DNA of 11,104 bases. Source: Clostridia bacterium. Lineage in GTDB: Bacteria; Bacillota_A; Clostridia; Christensenellales; Aristaeellaceae. A model generated the notes under the pieces. That model ran no database searches. It was given only the letters and a program-made list of their open reading frames with translations, and was not told where the DNA came from. The position numbers and the translations under genes are program-made. Positions 1 through 6,326 of the stretch are shown here, piece after piece. The DNA lies in the NCBI GenBank assembly GCA_017398245.1, contig JAFQGN010000047.1, positions 1 to 11,104 on the forward strand. The letters run 5' to 3'. Positions within the stretch are counted from its first letter, which is position 1. Every line of letters starts with the position of its first letter.

Positions 1-345
1 CAGCCTGTACACATGCCTGAGGTATTTTGCGTAGACCTGCGCCTCGGGAAGGCCGTCGGTCTCGATGGCGGGATACAGCGCATGCACAAAATCGCGCAGA
101 GACTGCGTGGTGTGGCCTTCGCCGCCCACGATGATATATTTCTTCGCGACCTGCTCGTTCATCGCCTGCGCGAGCACGTCTCCGCCGCACAGGATACTGC
201 CGCCGAACAGGACCATGACGTCCGCCTGCGCAAAGCCGTATTTTTGCCTGAGAGCGCTCTGCGTCAGCTCCGGAACATCGCGAACGCCCAGAAATTCTGC
301 TAAGATATCCACATTTTTCGCCCATTGGGCTCTGTTTTCGCACAT
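1..345 (-). CDS. YdcF-like DUF218 (ElyC/SanA/YdcF) family protein, N-terminal part
   Basis: The first 115 codons are inside the window; the rest lies beyond base 1. The protein begins MCENRAQWAK, then has a short helical region resembling the start of E. coli YdcF (a WLA/LAEFL helix, then a segment ending in ADVMVLFGG). This is followed by KYIIVGGEGHTTQSL around residues 69-83, the counterpart of the SGGIGHSTTFL segment in YdcF, and by a segment around residues 95-115 leading into the region where the family carries its conserved Glu. DUF218 proteins have a Rossmann-like fold; YdcF has been reported to bind S-adenosylmethionine, but the cellular role is poorly defined. The ATG at 343-345 has GGAGG about 9 bases upstream (near 354-358) and a good promoter at 380-408. 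There is no signal peptide, so a cytoplasmic YdcF-like form fits better than membrane-anchored SanA/ElyC. Family assignment is fairly sure, function is not. Confidence 0.8.
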   Translation of the reverse strand, partial: MCENRAQWAKNVDILAEFLGVRDVPELTQSALRQKYGFAQADVMVLFGGSILCGGDVLAQAMNEQVAKKYIIVGGEGHTTQSLRDFVHALYPAIETDGLPEAQVYAKYLRHVYRL

Positions 346-379
346 GCCGACCGCCTCCGCTGCTTGTTATCTATTTACT

Positions 380-408
380 ATTATACGCGTGCAGGCCTCG
401 ACATGCAA
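380..408 (-). promoter_or_regulatory. sigma-A-type promoter of the YdcF-like gene
   Basis: Read on the minus strand, TTGCAT (403-408) and a perfect TATAAT (380-385) are separated by 17 bases. The -10 lies about 35 bases before the start codon at 345. The -35 end touches the hairpin terminator of the next minus-strand gene (407-442), so one unit stops where the next begins. Confidence 0.7.
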
Positions 409-442
409 ACGGGGCCCTCCGCCTGCGGAGAGCCCCGTTTTT
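407..442 (-). terminator. Hairpin terminator after the XRE membrane-regulator gene
   Basis: Outer arms AAACGGGGC (407-415) and GCCCCGTTT (432-440) pair perfectly. Inner arms CTCCGC (417-422) and GCGGAG (425-430) extend the stem beyond one C/A mismatch. It begins 7 bases past the stop of the 449-1429 gene. The best T-run (438-442) follows the stem on the plus strand; on the minus strand the stem ends in TTT then GC, so minus-strand termination relies mostly on stem strength. Confidence 0.7.
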
Positions 443-448
443 CCCTTG

Positions 449-1429
449 TTACAGATCCTTTTTCTTGGCGATCGCTTCCACAATGACGCTCACCGCAGCA
501 AACAGCACGCCGCCAACCGGCCATACCACCCAGCAGATGCCCCACGCATCGCCAAGGAAGCCCCAGAGCAGGAAGATTGCCAGCACGATCATCCAGTACA
601 CGCCCGAGACCGCCTCGACCAGCGGCGAACGGCGCTTCTTTTCCGGGGTGTAATCGCCTTCCTGCAAAAGCTTTTCCATGGCTTCCCACGGCATGCCGGA
701 GCGGATGAACAGCACCACCGCCGCGCCGACCATGACCAGCAGAAGCGAGACCATATGCGCCTGAACGACCTGCGCGTTCGAAAGGGAACTGACGATCAGC
801 GGCACGGGAGAGAGGATGCACAGCGCGACGCCGGTCGCGATCGAACGGACAAAGCCGGGCTTGGCTTCCTTGCGCTTTTCCTTGACCATGCCGCTCACGC
901 CGTATTCGGTCTCAAACGCTTCCTTTTCCAGGAATTCCCATTTGTTCATGTTCATGCCGGTGGTGATGAACCCGACCACCGCCGCGGCCACCAGGCCCAG
1001 CAGCACGACAAGGCCGATCACACCCGCGGCCGTTTCGCTCAGCACGCCCGTATATTCGGCAATGCCGCCGAGGCTGATCAGGCACACGGGCGAGAGGATG
1101 CACAAAAGAGTGCACAGCGCGTTGCGCCCGGCGGCCTGCTCCTGCGCGGAAAGGTATTCGTTCGCCTCTTCCATCGTCACCCGGCGCATGGGAGGCATTT
1201 CTTCCGCCGTCTGCTCCACGGCCTGTTCTTCCATTTCGTCCTTGAGCAGGTAGTCCGTCGTCACGCCAAAGAGGCGCGCCATATCCAGAATACGGCCCAG
1301 GTCCGGCGTCGAAAGCGCGCCTTCCCACTTGGAGACCGACTGCCTGGAAACGTTCAGCTTTTCCGCCAACTCTTCCTGAGACCAACCGTTCTTCTTTCTC
1401 AGTTCAATGATCTTATCCGCAAGGATCAT
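449..1429 (-). CDS. XRE-family HTH regulator fused to a multi-pass membrane region
   Basis: 326 residues. Residues 4-62 are an HTH_3/XRE DNA-binding domain: the recognition region contains WSQEELAEKLNVSRQSVSKW, followed by the usual LFGVTTDYLL end. After an acidic linker (65-100) come about six hydrophobic segments, near 104-125, 133-156, 198-216, 224-243, 277-292 and 296-318, the last two with the Trp-rich pattern common in clostridial XRE membrane proteins. The membrane part looks internally duplicated: CILSPV occurs at 110-115 and 204-209, and AAVVGFITTGM (149-159) resembles AAVVLFIRSGM (236-246). It probably binds DNA from the membrane, perhaps sensing envelope stress or a ligand; the target is unknown. 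The ATG at 1429 has GGAGGGG just upstream. It is a single-gene unit, with a hairpin after it at 407-442. Domain calls are firm, the physiological role is not. Confidence 0.87.
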   Translation of the reverse strand: MILADKIIELRKKNGWSQEELAEKLNVSRQSVSKWEGALSTPDLGRILDMARLFGVTTDYLLKDEMEEQAVEQTAEEMPPMRRVTMEEANEYLSAQEQAAGRNALCTLLCILSPVCLISLGGIAEYTGVLSETAAGVIGLVVLLGLVAAAVVGFITTGMNMNKWEFLEKEAFETEYGVSGMVKEKRKEAKPGFVRSIATGVALCILSPVPLIVSSLSNAQVVQAHMVSLLLVMVGAAVVLFIRSGMPWEAMEKLLQEGDYTPEKKRRSPLVEAVSGVYWMIVLAIFLLWGFLGDAWGICWVVWPVGGVLFAAVSVIVEAIAKKKDL

Positions 1430-1490
1430 GTTGTCCCCTCCGTTTTCATTCTGTTCTCAAAGGCGTTTCCTCTCGCCTTCGGACGCCCCG

Positions 1491-1496
1491 ATTATA
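1491..1496 (-). promoter_or_regulatory. Probable -10 box of the XRE membrane-regulator gene
   Basis: A perfect TATAAT on the minus strand lies 61 bases before the start codon at 1429. No good -35 is found at 16-19 bases spacing; that position is occupied by the edge of the inverted repeat at 1510-1577. This would suit a promoter controlled by a bound regulator, but may equally be a chance match. Confidence 0.45.
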
Positions 1497-1509
1497 GCCT
1501 TTTTTTGGT

Positions 1510-1577
1510 TTTACAGGCCATACAGCGGCCTTTGCAATCCGTCAACCCGGGGTTGCAAGGCTGTTTTTGCCTGTAAA
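1510..1577. repeat. Nested imperfect inverted repeat upstream of the XRE gene
   Basis: Outer arms TTTACAGGC (1510-1518) and GCCTGTAAA (1569-1577) pair perfectly. Inside are ACAGC (1522-1526) with GCTGT (1560-1564) and TTGCAA (1532-1537) with TTGCAA (1553-1558). At the centre is a separate dyad, CAACCC-G-GGGTTG (1543-1555), which overlaps and competes with the right TTGCAA arm. The element lies between the probable XRE-gene promoter and the terminator-like hairpin of the yitT unit. It could be an operator array, a small structured RNA or a remnant of a miniature repeat; the sequence does not decide. Confidence 0.6.
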
Positions 1578-1606
1578 GCGGGCGTTTTTTCCATTATAAA
1601 GCGAAA

Positions 1607-1630
1607 TCGCCCCTCCGAAAAGAGGGGCGA
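1607..1630 (-). terminator. Terminator-like hairpin after the YitT-family gene
   Basis: Arms TCGCCCCTC (1607-1615) and GAGGGGCGA (1622-1630) form a perfect 9-bp stem with a 6-base loop, 62 bases past the YitT-family stop at 1693. The longer T-run (1634-1641) is on the plus strand. On the minus strand the stem is followed by the weaker TTTCGCTTT. Confidence 0.6.
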
Positions 1631-1692
1631 CGACTTTTTTTCACACGGTGCAAGTCTCAACTTTCTTCCGGGTGCTCATTCCGCCATCAACA

Positions 1693-2559
1693 TTACGCGG
1701 GCAGGGCCTCGCCGTTTCGCTTGAGCGTATAGCCCAGTCCGTTCACCTTTTTCACGTCCGCCGCCACGATGAACGCCTTTGGGTCGATCCTCAGCGCAAT
1801 ATCGCGGATGGCCGGGTACTTCGCCGCATAGACGATGCTCAGTATTGCCTGCTGCTTTTCGCCGCGCAGGCCGGTCTCGATCTCCAGCATGGTCGCGCCG
1901 CAATCGGCATGGTGCAGGATCGCGCGGCGGATGGCTTCGTATTTGGGCGAAATGACGATGATCTCCACCTTCTGTTCGCCCGAGACGATCGTCCTGTCCA
2001 CGATCAGACTTGTCAGCGCAAGGTTCAGCACGGCGTACAGAACGCCGTCCGCCCCGCGCGAGAGCACCTGCCCCAGCAGGATCAGCCCGTCAAAAAACAA
2101 AAGAGACCTGCCCACCGGTATGCCCTTCCACTTTTGCAGAATGCACGGCGGGATATCCATGCCGCCGGTGGAGCCGCCCACGCGCACCACCAGACCCACG
2201 CCCACGCCCACCAGCACCGCGCACAGCAGCGTGCAGATCAGCTTATCTTCCCCGGCAAACAGCATTTCTACCGGAAGGGCCTCGAAAAGCGCAACCATGA
2301 GCGGGTAGACGAGAGTGGACAAAAGCGAGCGCAGCGCGAACTGCCGTCCCATGCAGGCCCAGCCCAGCAAAAACAGCGCGCAGTTCACGCATGCGGCCAA
2401 GACAGAAAGCGGCGCGGGGATAAACTCACGCAGACACAGCGCGACGCCGTTTGCGCCGCCCATCATGATCCCATGCGGCACCACGATGGCGCACACGGCA
2501 AAGGCCAGCATAGCATTGCCGGCTATCGTATGCATCAAAACCCTGTATCGCTCGTTCAT
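1693..2559 (-). CDS. YitT-family (DUF161 + DUF2179) membrane protein
   Basis: 288 residues, normal for the family. The N-terminal two thirds (1-190) are hydrophobic with about five membrane segments and carry the family motif GGSTGGMDI (128-136). The C-terminal cytoplasmic DUF2179 domain (about 200-275) shows the signature GATMLEIETG, GEKQQ and IDPKAFIVAADVKKVNG. YitT-family proteins are conserved in Bacillota, but their transport or signalling function is not established. I place the start at the ATG 2557-2559, not at an in-frame TTG 12 bases upstream (2571): GGAGG (2565-2569) sits 5 bases before the ATG and overlaps the TTG codon region, so it cannot serve the TTG. No other gene overlaps it, and the Crp/Fnr gene lies 105 bases upstream on the same strand, so cotranscription is possible. 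Family call is very sure. Confidence 0.92.
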   Translation of the reverse strand: MNERYRVLMHTIAGNAMLAFAVCAIVVPHGIMMGGANGVALCLREFIPAPLSVLAACVNCALFLLGWACMGRQFALRSLLSTLVYPLMVALFEALPVEMLFAGEDKLICTLLCAVLVGVGVGLVVRVGGSTGGMDIPPCILQKWKGIPVGRSLLFFDGLILLGQVLSRGADGVLYAVLNLALTSLIVDRTIVSGEQKVEIIVISPKYEAIRRAILHHADCGATMLEIETGLRGEKQQAILSIVYAAKYPAIRDIALRIDPKAFIVAADVKKVNGLGYTLKRNGEALPA

Positions 2560-2571
2560 TGCATCCTCCAA

Positions 2572-2615
2572 GGGCGCTTTTATTCAGCACATAACCTCAG
2601 CGCCCCTATATTGTA
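2572..2615 (-). promoter_or_regulatory. Leader and possible promoter of the YitT-family gene
   Basis: On the minus strand, TACAAT (2610-2615) could be a -10; no convincing -35 accompanies it. A 7-bp inverted repeat, AGCGCCC (2599-2605) with GGGCGCT (2572-2578), lies just upstream of the GGAGG at 2565-2569 and leaves it free. A short TGCAA-T-TTGCA dyad (2616-2626) abuts the -10. The dyad might be an operator, but no published consensus fits it clearly. Confidence 0.35.
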
Positions 2616-2664
2616 TGCAATTTGCAGGATTTTGATTGTCGTATATGCAACAATTTGTGTTCTG

Positions 2665-3330
2665 TTATTGTTCCAGCTGTGCACGTACAAAGTTTGAAAG
2701 CGCCCGCCTGTCCTTCACGCGCAGCTTTCCGTACCCGTTTTCGATCCAGCCCTCGTTTTCGAACCGGCGCAGAACGCCCGTCACCGTGGTGCGGTTCAGG
2801 CCGAGCGAATCGGCGATATCGCCGTGGGTGTAGGGCAGATTCCCGCCCACCGTACCCTTTTCGGGCGAATCCGTCGCCGTCAGATCCAGAATAAAGCTGG
2901 CCACCTTGCCGTAACGGTCCAGCAGGCACTGCTCGTAAAACCGCTGGGCGAGGCGGTCCATGGTATCGGAACACTGGCGCAGAAAGCGCACGGCCAGCTC
3001 CGGCTGCGCCTCTATCTCGCGCCAGAGGGCCTGCGGCAGGGCAGAAAGCAGGCGCACTTCGTTCACAGCCTGAATGCTGGCGGGCCGATCCCTGCCCGGC
3101 ACGAAGGCGGATTCGCCGATAATGTGCCCGGCCTCCACCACGTCCAGCGTTACCTCGCGGCCCGAACGCGTAAGCTGAAACACGCGCAGACGGCCCTTCA
3201 GGATGTAGAACACCCTGTCGGCCGGGTCGCCGCGAAAATAGAGCATCTGGCCCGGCTGCAGCGAAAGCGGGCTGCCGATGCGCTCCCATGTTTCGCGCTG
3301 CCAGTCTCCCTGCACCGCATGTCCGTTCAT
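2665..3330 (-). CDS. Crp/Fnr-family transcriptional regulator
   Basis: 221 residues from the chosen start. Residues 15-110 are a cyclic-nucleotide-binding-type beta-roll: LQPGQMLYFRGDPADRV, the turn YILKGRLRVF, then GHIIGESAFVPGRDRPAS where CRP has its ligand loop. A dimerisation helix spans about 110-140. A Crp-type winged helix follows near 158-190 with THGDIADSLGLNRTTVTGVL. It should bind DNA as a dimer; the ligand cannot be told, and FNR-type cysteines are absent from this form. The open frame continues to a TTG at 3496-3498, but I chose the ATG at 3328-3330: it has a GAGG 8 bases upstream, gives the usual short N-terminus of this clostridial group, and a terminator for the preceding operon (3357-3392) lies inside the longer version. 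Family is sure, start likely. Confidence 0.88.
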   Translation of the reverse strand: MNGHAVQGDWQRETWERIGSPLSLQPGQMLYFRGDPADRVFYILKGRLRVFQLTRSGREVTLDVVEAGHIIGESAFVPGRDRPASIQAVNEVRLLSALPQALWREIEAQPELAVRFLRQCSDTMDRLAQRFYEQCLLDRYGKVASFILDLTATDSPEKGTVGGNLPYTHGDIADSLGLNRTTVTGVLRRFENEGWIENGYGKLRVKDRRALSNFVRAQLEQ

Positions 3331-3356
3331 GCACAAAACCTCGTTTCCTTCTATAC

Positions 3357-3392
3357 AAAAAGCCGCCCGCGCCGGCATGGCGCACGAGCGGC
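3357..3392 (-). terminator. Rho-independent terminator of the mazG-like/guaA-like operon
   Basis: Read on the minus strand, GCCGCTCGTGC near 3382-3392 pairs, with two G-U wobbles, with the complementary GC-rich arm near 3362-3372. The stem is followed directly by five T (3357-3361). It lies about 90 bases past the kinase stop at 3485. A second perfect 6-bp stem (GCCCCG / CGGGGC, 3395-3412) precedes it. Together they mark the end of the five-gene transcript and precede the Crp-family gene start. Confidence 0.65.
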
Positions 3393-3484
3393 AAGCCCCG
3401 GCGATGCGGGGCGAAAAACCTTCATCGCTGCGCCGTTCCTCATCCGAAGCCGGAAAAGGAAGCCGCGACGCAGCGCAAACAGTT

Positions 3485-3988
3485 CTATCCTTCGCCAAGA
3501 ACAGCCACAGCCTGTGCCGCCGCTTCGGCGTCCAGAGCGCTCGTATCGATCCTGACCGTGTCCAACGTTTCGTACAGAGCGATGCGCGCGATGCTGCGGC
3601 CGATCACATCTGCCGTACGCATCCCGGCGTCCACATCACGCTGCAGACGCCTGCGCAGCGCGCCTTCATCGCAAACGAGCGAAACGCAGTGCACGCGCAC
3701 GCCGCGCGTATCCAGCCGCGAAAGGATTTCATCGATAATGGCCTGTTCGTGCATTACCCAGCAGAAGATCACGTTTTCATACGCGCTGCAGCGCAGGAAA
3801 TTGCCCAGCACATGGCAGATATTCTCCAGCACCATGGCCTTGGTCTCTTCCGTTACAATGAACGGGTCTGCATCCCAGCACCAGTCGCCGTCCAGAAAAA
3901 CGGCGTTCGGCAGCTTTTTTTTAAGCTTCTGGCAGGTCGCGGTCTTGCCCACGCCCATCGTGCCGCCCACCATATACAGCGTTTTCAT
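3485..3988 (-). CDS. Small P-loop nucleotide/metabolite kinase-like ATPase
   Basis: 167 residues. A Walker A motif GGTMGVGKT lies at residues 8-16 right after the first beta strand, followed by helix ATCQKLKKKL and LDGDWCW near 31-37, typical of AAA_33/zeta-toxin/chloramphenicol-phosphotransferase-like small kinases. An arginine-rich LID-like segment, LRRRLQRDVDAGMR, comes at about 110-123. Members phosphorylate nucleosides, nucleotides or antibiotics; the substrate here cannot be read from sequence. The ATG at 3986-3988 overlaps the TGA of the GNAT gene as ATGA, so translation is probably coupled; an upstream in-frame start at 4045 would place 19 residues inside the GNAT gene before the first beta strand and is unlikely. 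It is the last gene of the operon, followed by the hairpin at 3357-3392. It could also be annotated only as an AAA-family ATPase. Confidence 0.8.
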   Translation of the reverse strand: MKTLYMVGGTMGVGKTATCQKLKKKLPNAVFLDGDWCWDADPFIVTEETKAMVLENICHVLGNFLRCSAYENVIFCWVMHEQAIIDEILSRLDTRGVRVHCVSLVCDEGALRRRLQRDVDAGMRTADVIGRSIARIALYETLDTVRIDTSALDAEAAAQAVAVLGEG

Positions 3989-4440
3989 CGGCCCATGCGT
4001 TCCTTTTCCATAAAATGCGCGGTCCCGTCCTGCCGAAAGCCGCATTGTTCGTACATGCGCTGTGCGCCCGGATTCTGCGCGTTCACATACAGGCGCACGC
4101 CCACCGCGCCGAGCTCCTCCGCCCAGTCATCCGCCGTTTTCAGAAGGGCCGAGCCAATTCCGCGGCGGCGATACCCTTCCTGCACCCAGAGCTCGTCCAC
4201 ATACACATAGCCGGGGCCGGGGAACCGGCTCACCTTCGGGATATACGCAAGCGCGATCCAGCCCACGAACCGCCCGCCTTCTTCGGCCGCGTACACCCTA
4301 AGCCCCTGCGCGAACGCCCGGAGAACGCTCTCCGGCGCTTTTTCAAACACGGGCACACGTTCAACGCCGTTCTCTCTCCAGAACACCATATCTCGAAAGC
4401 GGCTGTAATTCTCCCCTGCCACGCGCACGATCTTCGTCAT
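3985..4440 (-). CDS. GNAT-family N-acetyltransferase
   Basis: 151 residues, the usual length for a single GNAT domain. The acetyl-CoA-binding motif A is clear: VDELWVQEGYRRRGIGSALL at 81-100, containing R-x-x-G-x-G (R91, G94, G96). Motif B follows as LYVNAQNPGAQRMYEQCGF (107-125), with the conserved Asn, the Tyr at 120 and GF at the end. It transfers an acetyl group from acetyl-CoA to an amine; the acceptor (protein, amino sugar, aminoglycoside or other) is unknown. The start ATG at 4440 has a GAGGAG six bases upstream that overlaps the end of the VOC gene (gap 10 bases). The stop overlaps the kinase start by 4 bases. This tight spacing suggests a role shared with its neighbours. The domain call is sure, the substrate open. 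Confidence 0.9.
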   Translation of the reverse strand: MTKIVRVAGENYSRFRDMVFWRENGVERVPVFEKAPESVLRAFAQGLRVYAAEEGGRFVGWIALAYIPKVSRFPGPGYVYVDELWVQEGYRRRGIGSALLKTADDWAEELGAVGVRLYVNAQNPGAQRMYEQCGFRQDGTAHFMEKERMGR

Positions 4441-4450
4441 TATGTGCTCC

Positions 4451-4819
4451 TCAATCCAGCGTCTTCTGGTATTCCAGCGTGTAGCCGTTCGGGTCGGAAA
4501 AGAAGAACGAATACACCGGGAAGACCGGGTGTTTCTGCGGCGCGCCCTTCAGGCCGATCACGGGAAGCTTCTGCAGCTTTTCGTACATTTCGTCCACTTC
4601 TTCCACAGAAGCAAGATTGAACGAGATGCACTGCCCCGCGGCCATGGGCCTCTCAGGCGCATACTGCACAAAGCCGAGATACCCGTAGCCGCAATCCAGC
4701 CAGATGCTCGCGCCCAGATCTTTATACACCGGAAGCCCCAGCACGCCGGCGTAATACGCCTTTGTTTCCTCAATACTCCTGCACGGAAAGAAAACGACGC
4801 TCGATTCGGGCCTGTTCAT
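4451..4819 (-). CDS. VOC-fold (glyoxalase/bleomycin-resistance-type) protein
   Basis: 122 residues, one vicinal-oxygen-chelate domain with two beta-alpha-beta-beta-beta units. The first begins SSVVFFPCRSIEETKAYYAGVLGLP (split by the helix that starts every VOC unit). The second holds CISFNLASVEEVDEMYEKL and ends with FFSDPNGYTLEYQ, where the final Glu is the usual metal ligand. Family members include glyoxalase I, antibiotic-binding proteins and dioxygenases, so the activity is not determined; the cup with one clear acidic ligand permits either metal catalysis or simple binding. I use the ATG at 4817-4819 with a GAGG just upstream; an in-frame start at 4897 would add 26 residues that lie inside the GuaA-like gene. 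The gap to that gene is 19 bases, so it belongs to the operon. Confidence 0.82.
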   Translation of the reverse strand: MNRPESSVVFFPCRSIEETKAYYAGVLGLPVYKDLGASIWLDCGYGYLGFVQYAPERPMAAGQCISFNLASVEEVDEMYEKLQKLPVIGLKGAPQKHPVFPVYSFFFSDPNGYTLEYQKTLD

Positions 4820-4838
4820 GCGCCTCGCCCCTTTTCTG

Positions 4839-6296
4839 TTATTCCCATTCCACCGCCGAGGGCGGGTTGCCGGAAATATCGTATACCACGCGGGCAACGC
4901 CGCGCACCTCAGTCGTTATGCGCTGCACGCATTTTTCCAGCAGATCGTACGGCAGGCGCACCGCCGCATCGGCAGAGCCGACGCTGTGCACCGCGCGCAG
5001 GGCCACGGTATAGGCCCCCGTCTGCGAGCCGCTTTGCATATTGGTCAGCACGGCGAAATATTGCCGGATCTTTTTATCCAGCCCCGCGCTCTTGATCTCC
5101 TCGCGGAAGATCATATCCGCATCGCGCAGGATATCCAGCTTTTCCTTGGTGACCTCGCCGATGCAGCGCACGGCAAGGCCCGGGCCGGGGAACGGCTGAC
5201 GGTGCACCATGTCGGCCGGAAGGCCCAGCGCGGTGCCCAGCTGGCGCACCTCGCTTTTGAACATCGTGCGCAGCGGCTCGACCAGGCCGGCAAAGCGCTG
5301 CATGCCCGGCATTTTGCCGGAAGCGAGCATGCCGCCAAGGCTTGCGCTGTCCAGCAGATCGTTATAAATTGTTCCCTGTACCAGGAAATCGACCTCCATC
5401 TTGTCCGCCTCTTCTTCAAACACGCGCACAAATTCCTCTTCCACCAGCCTGCGCTTGGTTTCCGCATCGGTCACGCCCGCGAGCAGGTTCAAAAAGCGCT
5501 CGCCCGCGTCCACCGTGCGCAGATCCATGCCCATATCGCCGAAGACCTGCGCGATGTGGGCCGATTCCTCCTTGCGCATCAGGCCTGTATCCACGTGCAG
5601 GCAGTGCATCCTGCGGCCGATGGCGTTGTGCATGAGCACGGCGCACACAGTGGAATCCACACCGCCGGAAATGGCGATCAGCGCGTGTCCTTCACCCACC
5701 TGCGCGCGGATCTTTTCGATCTGCTCTTCGATCAGATTCTGCACGGTCCACTGCTTTTCACAGCCGCAGATCTGCGCAAAATTGGCCAGAATCTGCAGTC
5801 CGTCCAGGTCGTTCGCCTCCGGGTAGAACTGCAGGCCGTATATCTTCTTTTCTTCACAGGCGAACGCGGCATCGAACCCTGCGCCGGAAGCGATGGACGC
5901 AAAGCCCTCGGGCAAAGTCCATTCGTCAGCCCGGTCCAGCATGCGGTCGCACTCGCTCAGCCCGGCAAAGAGCGGGCTTTCGTCAAATTCTATATGCGAA
6001 GGCCTGTTTTCCAGCAAGGAAGCGCCCAGCTCGCCGCCAAAGTGCTTCACGGCGATGCGCGCGCCGTAGCCCATGCACAGCATCGGCAGGCCCATATCGT
6101 ATATCTCCTGCGCACAGTCCGCCTGCGCGTCCTGCGTGCCGCCCACGAGCAGCAGCCCCTTGGGGGCCTTTTCGCGTATGGTCTGCGCGTCGGCGTTGTA
6201 GGGCAGAATTTCGCAGTACACATTCTCGCCGCGAATGCGCCGCGCCACAGAAAGGCTCTGCCCGCCGCCAAAATCCAGTATCAGCAGCATATCCAT
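4839..6296 (-). CDS. Divergent GuaA-like protein (GMP synthase family) with inactive glutaminase domain
   Basis: 485 residues; typical GMP synthases have about 510-525. Residues 1-175 align with the class I glutamine amidotransferase domain, but the nucleophile motif GICYG reads CMGYG (74-78), putting Gly at 76, and the QFHPE motif reads QFYPE (156-160), putting Tyr at the catalytic His; the Glu remains. Residues 185-360 are the ATP-pyrophosphatase domain with an intact PP-loop SGGVDS (210-215), VDTGLMRK, VQGTIYNDLLDS and RQPFPGPGL. Residues 360-485 are the dimerisation and acceptor domain ending in VEWE. In normal enzymes XMP + ATP + glutamine gives GMP. Here the loop HHNVGGLP is missing (near 310-322), GDxRTY is SGSQTGAYT (402-410), MTADW is lost, and the C-terminal KPP Lys is Asn. 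GGAGG lies 7 bases before the ATG, and it is second in a tight operon. It may use free ammonia or another acceptor; true GMP synthase activity is uncertain. Confidence 0.88.
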   Translation of the reverse strand: MDMLLILDFGGGQSLSVARRIRGENVYCEILPYNADAQTIREKAPKGLLLVGGTQDAQADCAQEIYDMGLPMLCMGYGARIAVKHFGGELGASLLENRPSHIEFDESPLFAGLSECDRMLDRADEWTLPEGFASIASGAGFDAAFACEEKKIYGLQFYPEANDLDGLQILANFAQICGCEKQWTVQNLIEEQIEKIRAQVGEGHALIAISGGVDSTVCAVLMHNAIGRRMHCLHVDTGLMRKEESAHIAQVFGDMGMDLRTVDAGERFLNLLAGVTDAETKRRLVEEEFVRVFEEEADKMEVDFLVQGTIYNDLLDSASLGGMLASGKMPGMQRFAGLVEPLRTMFKSEVRQLGTALGLPADMVHRQPFPGPGLAVRCIGEVTKEKLDILRDADMIFREEIKSAGLDKKIRQYFAVLTNMQSGSQTGAYTVALRAVHSVGSADAAVRLPYDLLEKCVQRITTEVRGVARVVYDISGNPPSAVEWE

Positions 6297-6326
6297 ATCG
6301 TTTCCTCCAAACCCTTCCCCATCGCT

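Noticed and set aside
65..1576. A 503-codon plus-strand open frame crossing the YdcF-like and XRE genes
   Set aside because: It crosses two minus-strand genes, a terminator and a promoter, has no ribosome binding site and has a low-complexity His/Arg-rich translation.
3331..3498. Cys-rich N-terminal extension suggesting an iron-sulphur FNR-type sensor in the Crp-family gene
   Set aside because: It would start at a TTG inside the kinase gene and contains a terminator hairpin with a T-run; a well-placed ATG with a ribosome binding site follows at 3330.
4451..4897. Longer VOC protein starting at 4897
   Set aside because: The extra 26 residues overlap the GuaA-like gene's end, are not VOC-like, and the ATG at 4819 has a GAGG just upstream.
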